From: Plasmodium relictum
Taxonomy: Eukaryota > Apicomplexa > Aconoidasida > Haemosporida > Plasmodiidae
Length of the DNA: 64,000 bases
Assembly (NCBI RefSeq): GCF_900005765.1
Contig: NC_041692.1
Location: 1,364,001-1,428,000, forward strand
Direction: 5' to 3'
Below the pieces are notes generated by a model. The model was not told the origin of the DNA. It saw only the letters and a program-made list of their open reading frames with translations, and made no database searches. Positions 20,525-32,012 of this stretch are shown in pieces; position 1 is the first letter of the stretch, and each line of letters begins with the position of its first letter. The position numbers and the translations under genes were made by a program.

Positions 20525-21121
20525 ATGGGAAATGCTTGTAAAAAAAATAAGGCAAAGGATCCCAAGCGTAAAGATATAGACGAGCTAGCTGAGCGTGAAA
20601 GATTAGAAAAAGAAGCCGAAAAACAACGTGAAGAACATCCAGAAGAAGTTGAAGAGCAAAATGAAGAACCACCTGAGGAACCTCCTGAAAATGAGGAACA
20701 AGATGACGAACAAGAAGATAATAAGGATGATGAAGAACCAGAATATGCTACACAAAATGAAAGTAAATCATATGAAGAAAAACCAATAGATGATTTAGAT
20801 AGATCGAATTCTGAAGCATATTCCGAATCACAACAAAAATATGACAATGTTAGTGAAAAAATGGAAACAGGTACTCAGTTAACATTATCTACAGAAGCTA
20901 CAGGTGCTGTTCAGCAAGTTACAAAACTTAGTGAACCTGCACATGAAGAAAGTATTTATAACACATATAGATCAGTTACTCCATGTGATATGAATAAAGT
21001 TGATGAAACTGCAAAAGTTTTTTCAAGGAGATGCGGATGTGATCTTGGAGATCGTCATGATGAAAATACCTGCAAAATATGTAGAAAAATTGATTTATCT
21101 GACACACCTTTGTTGAACTAA
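20525..21121 (+). CDS. GAP45: Glideosome-associated protein 45
   Basis: GAP45 anchors the myosin A motor complex to the plasma membrane and inner membrane complex, and is needed for gliding and invasion. The single exon gives 198 residues, about the usual length. The start MGNACKK is a classic dual-acylation signal: Gly2 for myristate and Cys5 for palmitate. The conserved KDPKRKDIDELAERE segment follows, then a Glu/Pro-rich spacer (residues about 35-80, many EEPPEE units), a Ser/Thr-rich stretch, and a conserved C-terminal domain with CGCDLGDRHDENTCKIC. That tail has Cys170, Cys172, Cys183 and Cys186, which include the second membrane anchor of the family. GC content is clearly higher than in flanking DNA. 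Its position just after ap2-g matches other Plasmodium genomes. Confidence 0.97.
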   Translation: MGNACKKNKAKDPKRKDIDELAERERLEKEAEKQREEHPEEVEEQNEEPPEEPPENEEQDDEQEDNKDDEEPEYATQNESKSYEEKPIDDLDRSNSEAYSESQQKYDNVSEKMETGTQLTLSTEATGAVQQVTKLSEPAHEESIYNTYRSVTPCDMNKVDETAKVFSRRCGCDLGDRHDENTCKICRKIDLSDTPLLN

Positions 21122-22348
21122 AATGTAATTCATAAAAAGAAAGTAATGCATATTTTGATAAGAATTATATAGGTTTATGAAATATGTTTATACAGATTAA
21201 CATACTTTTTTTTTTAATATTTCTAATAAGGTTATAAATACTTTTCTGACATTATACGTAATCATATATCTTTAATTGTTTTTATTATATCCATATTTAT
21301 TAATTCAATGTAAAATAATGTTTACAGTTTTGTAATACATTATTTTTACATTATTCCGTTGTTGATATAACAAATTTACATGTTTATATTTAATAAAGAT
21401 TTATACAGGTGCAAAAAAAAAAAATGTATTCAATGAAATTAAAATTAAGTTTTGATCATATTTTTACTTAATAAAAATTATATAATCTAATTAAAATTAA
21501 TAAAAGATAAATACTAAAATAAAATAGAAATAAAAATATTTTCATCGTTATTATTATTATTTCATTTTATCTTTTTATTTTTTTTTTATTTTTTTTTTTA
21601 CCTTTTTTTTTTTTAGATTATTTAATTATGCGAATGAAAATAGTTTTAATTTTTAGAATTATTATTTTATTTTATTTCATATCAAATGCATTAAATAATT
21701 ATTTAATTTCCTTAATTTTTTACAGCCGCTTTATCAGTGAATAATAATTGTAAGCTTCAATATCCATTTGTTTATTTTTTTTTTTTATTAATTATATTTT
21801 TTTTTTTTTTTTTTGTTGAAAAAATTTTGTGCTTCAATTTTACGCTGCATATTTCTTTTTATATGTTGTATATGTTGACTTACAACCATATATATGCAAT
21901 GCATACATTATAAACATTTGGTGCTTTAAAAGTAAATAAAAACGAAAAAAAAAAAAAAAATACTTTTATTTTCCATCTACAAACTTTATTTTAATGGTTA
22001 ATAATTATTTATAATGTAAACAAAAAAAAAAAAGATGTTTCCATGAAACTCGAATTATGATATATAAAAACAAAAAATAAATTATATATTTATAATGTAA
22101 AATACTAAAACGCATTAATACTTATATATATTTTAATATATAAAGTATTAAAAATATAATTGTGTACTAAAAATATTATATAAAATTGGTAGGAACAAAA
22201 AAGAATAAAAAAAGAATAAGCAAACATATATAGCAAAAAAAAAAAAAAAACAAAAAAAAAAAGACGGCAAAAAAAAAAAAATTATCGTTTTGTTAATAAT
22301 AGATAATGTGCATACATAAACTGGCAATATCCTCTTTATTTCGAGATA
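21122..22348. other. Convergent intergenic region after GAP45
   Basis: It holds the 3' flanks of GAP45 and of the coiled-coil gene on the other strand. There are T tracts on the GAP45 side and A tracts on the other, as expected of converging 3' UTRs. Nothing else is visible. Confidence 0.65.
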
Positions 22349-23778
22349 TTATATACTACTATTAACATTAATTTTTTTTGATTTATAATGGTTTATCATT
22401 ATTTTATTTAATTCAGATAAACCAAAATTTTCTATCAGCTCATTTGTTTCTTCTTCTTTCAATCCACAGTAATTAGCCATATTAGCAAACTGAAAAAATA
22501 TATATATATATATATATATATATTATTATATTTTTTCCTTTATATTTACATTAAAATGTGGGTCATCATTGCTTTGTTTTATTTTTTGGATAAGGATGTT
22601 TATCTATAAATAGGTAAAAATAAATTTTCATAATTTTTATAATTCATTTTTATGATTAATTCCCTTTTTTTTTTTTTTTAACCATATGTAATAAATGAGT
22701 GGGATTGCAAAAGTATGTGTGAGTTTTATAATCAACAACAACAATTTTGTCACAATGATTTTTAAAAGAATTATTTTGATATTTTTCTTTAGTTTCCTAT
22801 ATAAAATATTTATTAGTAATTTTGCTAATATTTGTGAATAGAAATAATATACATAGATATTAAAATATTATTTGTAATTTCAATTAAGTTAATAATTCAT
22901 ATTTATAAAAGTTTTAAAGTTTCATCATTTATATTTTACCTCATAAATTTCATATAATTCCTCTAATTTAATGTGATTTAAGAGAAAATGGTTATTTTTT
23001 ATTTCTTTCAACTTGTTAAAGTCATCATTAGTATCGTTCATATTAAATAAACATTTTTTTATCTTAGCATCACTTTTCATTAGATCATCATTAATTTTTT
23101 TATCATTTTCTTCATAATATTCTTCCACTTGATTTATTTTCTGAGCTAAATATATAAGCATAAATGTATTTCTTATTAACTCAAAAAATAAAAACGCTAT
23201 ATATTTTAAAAATCACATATTAATTATTTTACTTTATTATTTTATCTTATTTTATTTTTTGTTTGCTATAATAGAATATGATATATTAACCTGCTATTTC
23301 AACTTTTACAAATTCATTATGTAATGTTGCCTCAACATTTTTACATATTAAATTAACGCGGGATATATCATTATTCTTGTTAAATATAAAAAAAAAAAAA
23401 TTATAAATTATTTTATTAGCAATATTGAGAACTTAAATTTTTTTTTTGTTTAATGTTATTTCACCAATTCTATTTCTTCCTTTTCCATACATTTTAATTG
23501 TTTGCAGATATATTCTATTTCTGATATTAACTAAATACAAAGATTATATATATTATAGCATCTCATTAAAAATAAAGAAATAAGAAAAAAAAAATATTTA
23601 TTTGAATAGTATAAATTTATATTTTACAAATAAAATAGTTTTATATAGTTACTTCCTTTTCTTTTTTTTGCAATTCGCTTTCAGTGGTTTTTAATTCTTC
23701 AATTTGAATATTAATTAAACGATTTTTTGATTCTAAATCATTTATTTGATTTAGTAATTTCTCTAATCCTCCGTCCAT
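22349..23778 (-). CDS. Conserved coiled-coil protein, 7 exons, function unknown
   Basis: I assembled seven exons from splice signals and phase: 23653-23778, 23465-23530, 23291-23375, 22940-23145, 22683-22796, 22550-22603 and 22349-22489. They total 792 nt, 263 residues plus stop. All donors start GT and all acceptors end AG, and every junction keeps the frame. The protein starts MDGGLEKLLNQINDLESK. Residues about 1-75 are heptad-rich coiled coil, and a second coil-like stretch covers about 95-165. A more globular C-terminal part includes HCDKIVVVDYKTHTYFC and NYCGLKEEETNELIENFG. No catalytic motif, signal peptide or membrane segment is present. The coil plus small globular domain is reminiscent of small kinetochore or tethering subunits, but no diagnostic motif supports this. 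It diverges from the gene at 24708. Confidence 0.82.
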
Positions 23779-24264
23779 TTTAAAAAATATGTAAATGTAA
23801 AATTAAGAGACTTAAAAAAATTTCAAAATTTTTTCCTATAGACAATAAAAAAAAATTTCTTAATAATAAAAAAAATTATATATTTTTTATAATGTTTTTA
23901 TTTTACTTTTTTTTTTATTTTAAGAATTCAATAAATATTACTAAAATATATTTTTTGATAATTAAAAAAAGTATAGTTGTTTTATTTTTTCAATATTAAT
24001 GTAAATACAGTAATTTTTCCACTAGTTTTTTTATTTACAACATAAAATGTAAAAACGAAAAAATATAGAATTTCATAATTTTATATGGTTTTTTTTTTTT
24101 TTTCTTAATATGTGTTGTTTTAAGGACTTCATAATAGTTCAAAAAATAAATTTATAAAAATTCGTGAAGTTTGTTTAATAGAAAATTTTTGTATAATTAA
24201 TGACAAAGAGCTTTTGTAAATTTTAAAACAAATATTCAATTCTATAATATATGAACGTAAAATT

Positions 24265-24344
<80 letters not shown>

Positions 24345-24707
24345 AATTTTATTATGTAAAGCAAAAATTAATGAAATTTAAAATACGTATTTATTTAAAA
24401 TAAGAATAGAATCTACAAAAATTTATATATTACAGTCATTTTTTTATGAGATTAACTGCTTATCACATATACCTGACCTTTAACTACTTGAATGTTTATG
24501 TCAATATAAAATTAAATTTTTTTTTTTGGCTTTTTTCTTATTTTTATTCATGAACTATTAAATAGGTATAAATAAGAATAAATTTTTTATTTATAATTTT
24601 TTGTATTACGAATAAATGTTTTTGTATATAAATTATAAACTTGAAATACCTTAATTTTTTTTTTTTTTTTTTATTTATTTTGCTTATTTTCCTTATTTTT
24701 TCATTAA
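23779..24707. promoter_or_regulatory. Divergent promoter region with long (AT)n tract
   Basis: It lies between the coiled-coil gene (minus) and the helical-repeat gene (plus), so it should hold both promoters. An uninterrupted (AT)n run covers 24269-24339. A poly-T tract sits just upstream of the plus-strand ATG. No motif is diagnostic. Confidence 0.6.
24269..24339. repeat. (AT)n microsatellite
   Basis: An uninterrupted 71-bp AT dinucleotide run in the divergent promoter region between the coiled-coil and helical-repeat genes. It is likely to be length-variable. Confidence 0.95.
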
Positions 24708-25964
24708 ATGCTTCTTATAATTAGAAAAAATTTTAAAAATTGTACATTTCTGAAATATGGCAATGAAGAAATATTTAAAAGCTTTTTCTTTTTTAAAAGG
24801 AGAATAAGTAACGATATAAGCACATCAACTCAGTTGATTGTAAAATGTGTTAATGAAGCTTATAAATCTAAAAGTTTTAGTAAAATAAAATGGAATTGTA
24901 TAAGTAATGACATTTTAAAAAATAAAAATGATTTTAATCTAAAAGAAATATTAAATATAATAAATGTATTAAGTCATTTGCATTTTGGGAAGAATATATT
25001 AACTCAGTTTAAGTCATTAATTATACCAAAATTAAGTGATCTTAAATCAAATTATATAACAAAAATTCTTATATCCTATATAAAAGCAAATATTAAAGAC
25101 AATAATTTTTATCATCTTCTGTGTGTAAAAATTCAAAATAATTTAAATGAAATATCACATTCTTCTTTAATTAATTTGTTATACAATATAAACTTTTACT
25201 CAAATATGAAAAATGATCATTTATCAAGCATAGAAAAGCAAATTTTAGCCTATTTAGCGAAAGAGTTTCAAACATATAATCTTGATGGAAGTAAAAATAT
25301 AAAATATAACGATAATATAAGTACATATAAAAATGAAAACTCAAAAATTAATGAACTTTTGAAAAAAAATACAACAGAAAATTGCACTAACCCTAACATA
25401 AAAAAAAATTCTAGTACAAAAGAGAAAAATGAAACAATAAATAATTTAAAATATTTTTATTTTGAAAATTATAATTTTATATTACTTTTTTATTCTCTTA
25501 GCCAGTATTTATTTGATTTACATTTGAAAAATAAAAATAATCCCATTAATGATTATTTTTTTAATCAATTAAACAAATGTCATGATATAGTAAAAAATAT
25601 TATATTTCATAAAAATGAACTAACTTTGCTTGAAGAAATAAATCCTTTTCACACATTTTTATTATATAAAGCTTGTTTAAACACTATTTATACATTTGAT
25701 GACAAATCTATACATAAAATTTTATTAAATCATATTAAAGAGAAAATAAATAACTTCATTTTACTTATAAAAAATAATGATAAAAATATAAAAGGACAAA
25801 CTAATGAAATGATAAGATATTTGGATATATTAAAACAAAATTTAATTCATTATTCTGATAACAAAAAACTTCATTTTCAATATTATTTTAATAATAATGT
25901 TATGTTAATTAAAAGTATATTATCCATATTACAAGAAAAAAATAAAAACGACATAAAAAAGTAA
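24708..25964 (+). CDS. Probable mitochondrial helical-repeat (HPR-like) protein
   Basis: This is a single-exon gene of 418 residues. The N terminus (MLLIIRKNFKNCTFLKYGN, then FFFFKRRIS) is basic, hydrophobic and acid-poor, as expected of a mitochondrial presequence. Residues about 45-190 consist of repeated amphipathic helix pairs of about 35-37 residues, with Leu at recurring places (FNLKEILNIINVLSHL, LKSNYITKILISYIKAN, ISHSSLINLLYNINF). This resembles the heptatricopeptide/octotricopeptide arrays of apicomplexan RAP proteins, which bind organellar rRNA fragments. No C-terminal RAP domain is visible. An Asn/Lys-rich low-complexity insert lies at about 200-245, and helical sequence resumes after it. 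The family call is an inference from pattern; the localisation is more secure than the function. Confidence 0.6.
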   Translation: MLLIIRKNFKNCTFLKYGNEEIFKSFFFFKRRISNDISTSTQLIVKCVNEAYKSKSFSKIKWNCISNDILKNKNDFNLKEILNIINVLSHLHFGKNILTQFKSLIIPKLSDLKSNYITKILISYIKANIKDNNFYHLLCVKIQNNLNEISHSSLINLLYNINFYSNMKNDHLSSIEKQILAYLAKEFQTYNLDGSKNIKYNDNISTYKNENSKINELLKKNTTENCTNPNIKKNSSTKEKNETINNLKYFYFENYNFILLFYSLSQYLFDLHLKNKNNPINDYFFNQLNKCHDIVKNIIFHKNELTLLEEINPFHTFLLYKACLNTIYTFDDKSIHKILLNHIKEKINNFILLIKNNDKNIKGQTNEMIRYLDILKQNLIHYSDNKKLHFQYYFNNNVMLIKSILSILQEKNKNDIKK

Positions 25965-26536
25965 AATTAATAATTATAAAATCTATAAAAATTAATTTAA
26001 TTATATTTAACTTTTTTGAACAAATTTTTAAATATAAAATTGTTATTCTAAGTTATATATATATATATCTTAACTAATATAATTATTATTAATATATTTA
26101 GGAATAAAGTACTAATGTATTTATTATCTAATATTTTCTAATTTGTTTAAAATTCTATATAAATATACCTAAATAATTCTCTTATATAATTTTATATAGT
26201 TGGATTTATACACATATATATATGTATTTAAAATTATTACAATTTATTTTTTTTTTTTTTGTTTTGTTTTAATTCATTAAAGAAGTATATATATATATAT
26301 ATATTAATGCGCTATTTCTACTTTCTACATTTAAGTATTAATTTTTTTTTTTTTTTTTTAGATATTATATATGGCATAGAGAAAAAGTAGAAAATATACA
26401 AAAAATTCTAAGGTTAATTGAAATAGAAAAATAGACAAAAAAAAAATTTTCATTAAAAATTTAAAATAAAAAATTATTTAAAAAAAAAATAATAGTAATA
26501 AAACTATCTAAAAAAATTAAAAAAAAATATCAGAAC
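25965..26536. other. Convergent intergenic region
   Basis: It holds the 3' flanks of the helical-repeat gene and of the four-exon membrane protein gene, with short (AT)n runs and homopolymer tracts. No gene is seen. Confidence 0.65.
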
Positions 26537-27501
26537 TTATTCTTCAAAACTATTATTCTCAACTAAATCAATGAAATCCTGATAACAACAGAAGAAGAAA
26601 CATAAATTTTAAAGTTACAATAATAAACAAGATTCTCACATATATTAATTTTAAGATAAAAATAATTTCTTAATATTTATTTATGCAAATTTCTACATTT
26701 TGTTGTATATATTCTTTTCTATATTTATATTTTCTTTTCTACTGTTTTATAATTTTATATTTTTTTGATACTTACAAAGTTATACTCATCATCATCAAAA
26801 TCATCTATTTCTGTAGACAAGCGTTCATTTATTTCTGTTTCTGTTTCTAGAATAGAGCTATTTAATATATCTAGATCATTTAAGCTAGACATATTTAAAA
26901 GATGTGTATTTTTATTTTCTTTTATTAATCCATTTAAATTTGCTTGCTTTAAATTATGTAAACCTATAGTTTAAAATATTTTCATAAACCTATTTTTATA
27001 TGCATATAAAATGATTTTTCTTAAATAATTTTTTTTGTATGCATAATAATGAAAAGCACTTAATTATATTATTTTTCTTTTTGTCTGTTATATATAAAAA
27101 TTATTAAATATTATAAAAAATAATATAAAAATAAAATGTAATTTTTTTTTACTACATCATTTTTACCATTTAAGTCTTTATAGGTATTAATTTTGAATAT
27201 GTGAGATATCTGAGTTTAATAAAAAATAAGTTAAATCAGTTAATAATAAAAAAACATTAATTTTTTCTTCATTTCTTTCTATATATATATATTAATATAT
27301 TAAAGATTATATAAAAATTAATATTTTTTAAAATTATATTTTCAATAACTAATACTTTCATATTTTATTTTAACTTACTTTTTTTAAAATAAAACAAACG
27401 AAATTTAGATAATTTGCAAAAAATATACAAGTGTTAAACAAAAAATTTCCTATATTTCGTCCATATGTGGAAAATAGTATTATTGTTGCCAAATTTATCA
27501 T
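26537..27501 (-). CDS. Small membrane protein with acidic C-terminal tail, 4 exons
   Basis: Assembled exons are 27379-27501, 27167-27209, 26776-26963 and 26537-26578. They total 396 nt, 131 residues plus TAA, with phases 0, 1 and 0 at the three junctions and good donors (GTAAGT, GTAAAA, GTAAGT). Residues 1-39 are hydrophobic (MINLATIILFSTYGRNIGNF, then a Phe/Leu-rich run ending CFILKK). This could be one or two membrane segments or a signal anchor. A short basic linker follows, then an Asn/Leu-rich stretch, then an acidic tail with EIDDFDDDEYNF and a final DFIDLVENNSFEE. I do not recognise the family. The phase-consistent splicing and clear codon bias make it a real gene despite its size. PKAr lies upstream on the same strand. 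Confidence 0.75.
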
Positions 27502-28926
27502 TTTATCCTTTTTTTTTTTTTTAATTTCTTATAATTTTAAATAATTTCTTTCATTAAAGAATAATGTTAGTAAATATGATTTTACAACAAATTAAAAAAT
27601 AAAATGCTAATTTGCAAAAAATTTTAAATGGATATAAGAAATAATTTTGCATTTTAAAAACAAAATTTTACCAAATAGCACATAAATGAATATTTCAGGT
27701 ATTTAATAGCTATATTTTAAAAAAATTTACATATTTATTTGCTATTTTTTTTAAAAGATAAAAGTTGTGATAAATTGAAATTTACATTTTTTATCAAAAA
27801 ATAAGAAATAATTATATATTGAAAAAAAAAAATATATATATATTTGCACAATATTTATTAAATTTTTTTTTTGAAGAATATTGTTTTATAAAAAGATAAA
27901 AATATCTACCAAAAGAAAAATTTGATACATAATAAAAAATAATTAGATGAAAAAATTAATTATTAATTTTTTATCTTTTTTACATTATTTATGCCTTCTT
28001 AAATTATTTCTAATATCTCTCTATTTCATTTTACTTTTTTTTTTTTGCTCATTCAAATGTGTAATATAAAAAATAATATTTTTCTTTGCATTTCTCCTAT
28101 AAAGCTAAAATTATATGGATTTGTAAATAAAATAATTAATGTACAATTTTTTAAGAAATTTTTTTTTTATATTTTTTAATATTTTAAGAATTTTTTCTTT
28201 TTTCTACGTGTTATATGGATAATTTAAAAGATGAATTAAAAAAGAAAAAATTATTTCTGCACATACATTTATACTAGATTTATATAAAACAATATCTAAT
28301 TTATTTTACTTAAAACATTTAAAATTTCTTTAATTTTTTGCCTTTATTTTTTTTAAAATACTAAATTAGTTCTGCTTATATGAGCGGATATATGCTTAAT
28401 AAAAAGCTACAATATTTTTAAATAAAAGTTTTAACAGAAAAAAAAAAAAAAGAGGATAAAGAGTTTATAAATGTTTTTATGACATTTTTGTAATAATAAT
28501 ATAACATTTTGGATACAATTATATGATTTTTTGTTTTTTTTCCTTTTTTATTATTTCAATAAATAAATATATATGTTTATATTACCTGGAAGCTGTAACT
28601 TTTTAACATGATTGAAAAAAAAAAAAAGAATAATTAAAAAAATAATGTAATTTGACATAATTTTTTTTTTAATGATGAATATATATATTTTTTTTTAATG
28701 AAGAAAAATTTAATTTGTAAAACATTAAGCTATTATATTTTGAAGTTAACTAATTTTATAAAAAATAAATTATCATTATAATCTTTTTTTTTTTTTTTTT
28801 ATTTGATCATTTTTATATGTCTTGGATTTTTAAAATTCTATATAAAATTTTGAACGTCTCTATATTTTTTTTTATAATTTTACATTATGTTATTTCTTTA
28901 TTTCTTATTTCCGTACTTTGAATGTA
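27502..28926. other. Intergenic region between PKAr and the small membrane protein gene
   Basis: It holds the PKAr 3' flank and the promoter of the minus-strand membrane protein gene. It is mostly T and A tracts. A nine-codon ATG frame followed by a donor at about 28570-28600 is too short to support. Nothing else is seen. Confidence 0.6.
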
Positions 28927-30758
28927 TTAATTTCCTTCAATACAAGTTATGTCTAATCCTAATTGTTTTAAAACATCTTTGTAATTTTCTACATTTCTAT
29001 ATAATATATCTTCAACTGGACCTAATAATCTTTTAAAACTTTTTCTATCTAAGTAAACAACTTGACAAGATTTTTGGCACTTTACAGTAGCAGCTCTTGG
29101 TTGATTTTTTAAAAGAGCTAACTCACCAAAATAATCTCCTTTATTATATGTTTTAATTACCTTATCATTTTTAAGAGCTATAGCATTTCCATCAATTAGC
29201 ATATAAAAAGTATCTCCTTCTTCTCCTTCTTTAATTATAATTTCTTCATCAGAATAATTTTTTGATTTCAAACAATCAGCTACTTTTGATCTTTCGTATG
29301 GATCCATATCTTTTAATATAGTAACTTGTTTTAAAATATCTTCATACATTTGCCTTTTTTTTGCTACATTATCTTTTATTATGTAAGTAAAAGATTCTCT
29401 ATCGAGTGCCCATAAATGGCAATCAGTCAAAGCTGTAGCTGTTGCTGCTCTTTTTGAATTATACAATAATGCTAATTCACCAAATACATCTTTTGACTTT
29501 AATATTGTCAATATTTCTTTTTTGTTATCTTTAGTTTTGTATATTTCCACTTCCCCCTGATCTATTACGTATAATAAATCCCCATCATCTCCTTCATTTA
29601 TTATATTCACACCTTGTTTTACGTTATTGTCAAAAAATGCATTTAAAATAGTTTCAAATTCTTTTTCATTTAAATGATTAAATAAAAACGACTCATTTAA
29701 TGCTTCACGTATTTTCAATTTTTCTTCCTCATCTTTTTCATATACTTTTGCCACAAAATTTTCCTTTTTCTTGTTCCATTCGCCATATGCTTCGGCGCTA
29801 ACAGATAATCTTTTATTTTGTCTTACCTCTATATTTGCAATGTCAGATTCCTTTTTTTCTATCTCATTATTGTCTATTTCACTATGAAATTCTGTTTCAT
29901 CTCCATCACTTGAATATTCTTCATCTGAAAGAAAAGAAAGATAATTTTTAAAAAAAATTCAAAATTTAAAATAGAGAAAAAAAGAAAAATTTTAAATGGT
30001 AAAAAAGAAAAATTTTTTTTCAGATTCATTTATTATTATAATGAAATAACGAAAAAAAAAAAAAAAAAGGATATTATATACTCTTAATATACTTACTAAT
30101 TATTTGATTTTTATTTAAAGTAATAACAACTTGCTTATTTAGTTTGGAACTATCTTTACTTTCTGTACTGTCATTATTTGTTTTAGTTTGTTTTGAGTCA
30201 TTCTCTTCTTCTCTTTTATGTATTGAAGGTTCTTTTAATAAAAAGTCCTTCTTTTCAGTATTTCTATTATTTTCTGAAACGATATTATCATTTCTTACAT
30301 TTTCATTATTTTGTCCTAGTTTATTTTGTATTTCCTTTTCCTTTTTAATTGATAAATTTTCATCCGCCGATTTACCTTTCCCTTGTCTCCTTTATAAATA
30401 AGTATATAAAAATGAATAAAAATGTTAATATATTTTATATAATATTTATATATATATATAAACAAAATTAAAATATATTTTTTCTAAAATCATTTAAAAA
30501 TATATTTGTATTTGTTATTTTAAATCTCTAATATTAAAAATGTAAGTACTTGCTCTTTTTATATTATTTTTCTTTATATATTAATACATATTATCTTTTT
30601 ATATTATTTTTAATATTATTAATAATTTCAAATGATATGATCTTTTAGTATCAATCATTTTCGATAATACATTTTATTCTTATTTTATTGCATTATTATA
30701 TTCTTTTCTTTTCTTTTCTTTTCTTTTTAAAGTCTTACCATGTGCACACATTGCCCAT
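28927..30758 (-). CDS. PKAr: cAMP-dependent protein kinase regulatory subunit
   Basis: PKAr holds the PKA catalytic subunit inactive until cAMP binds, and controls merozoite invasion signalling. Three exons, 30739-30758, 30097-30389 and 28927-29924, give 436 residues, near the usual 441. The 20-nt first exon encodes MGNVCTW (Trp split across the intron), a dual acylation signal with Gly2 and Cys5, instead of a dimerisation/docking domain. Residues about 8-120 are a charged, Asn-rich disordered region. The inhibitory segment KRLSVSAEAYGEW is at about 142-154, with Ser145 at the pseudosubstrate position. Two cyclic-nucleotide-binding domains follow. Their phosphate-binding cassettes read FGELALLYNSKRAAT (Glu254, Arg263) and FGELALLKNQPRAAT (Glu372, Arg381), so both sites keep the key Glu and Arg. 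Intron 1 is 349 nt. The order next to the Brl1-type gene and gyrase A matches P. falciparum. Confidence 0.96.
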
Positions 30759-31972
30759 TTTATACTTCTTGGGAATTCTCTATTTGTTCAAAAGGTTTAA
30801 AAAAGAAAAGAAGAAAACATAAATTTATTATTAAATTATTTTAAAAAAATATATGTGAATATATAAACTTTCAAATACGAAATTTATAAATTCAACAAAA
30901 ACGTATACATATATAAATATGTGTATGTATGTTTGTATTTTTTTTTTTTTTTTTTTTTTGATATTTTTCTTAAAACTAAATTTTAATTAATTTTTTATAT
31001 TTTTTAAATTCTTTATATTTATAATATAAATATAAACATATTTATAAATAATCTTAAAGAAGTCAAAGAACTAGGCACACATGTAAACAAAAAAAAAAAA
31101 AAATTAAAATAATATTTTTTAATGTGCACAGTATATTCTATGAATTCTTAAAAATTGTCTTGAATATATAAAATTGTATTTATGAAATTTACTTTTTTCA
31201 ATAAAAATCGTTAAAACAGAAAAAAATTATAAATTTTTTTTAGATATAATTATTTCTAATTCTTTGTATCGTAGATGGAACATTATTTCCTAATTTTTTA
31301 TATAATTTTTTTTTAAATTTATATTTATAATATATATGATATTTATAAGTTTTTTATTTTATTTCCTTAAATTGATTTATTCTGTTTTTTTTTTTTTCTA
31401 TCAATGCTTATTTGAACAGTTAAAATACATGCAACTATATTTTTTTTTAAGTGTAAAAAAAAAAAAAAACTAAAATTTATCTTTAGTTAAATATATCCAT
31501 TTATTTTTTCTTTTTTTTACATTTAAGTGATATACATCTATTATAATTTGAGTAACGTGCTAGTGTGCTTTATTTATATAGAAGTTTAATTGAAATTCTA
31601 CTGTATTTTTTTTATGAAATATATTTATATTTAATTATAATTGCAGATTAACTTTATTTTTTATTTAAAAAGTCAAAATATTTTTTGTTTTATCATAAAA
31701 AGGAAAAGAAAAAAAGAAAATAAAGTAATATAAAAATAGCTAATTTAAACTTTATTCAAAAACAATAACACGTTAATTATTTTCTTCTATTATTAAAAGT
31801 TAAAAGGAACAAATAATTTATTTTTAATATTCACAAATTATAAAAATATAAAAGAGTTATTAATAAACAGCTACTTAATTTTTTAAAATAAATTATAAGA
31901 ACCAACTACATTATTTTAATCATATTTTTATATTTCTATATTAAATAATATTTTTTAGGATAAGATAAATGA

Positions 31973-32012
<40 letters not shown>

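Noticed and set aside
28566-28603. Minus-strand ATG with nine codons and a GTAATA donor
   Set aside because: The only continuation found (about 28100) gives a roughly 22-residue product over a 490-nt intron; likely chance.
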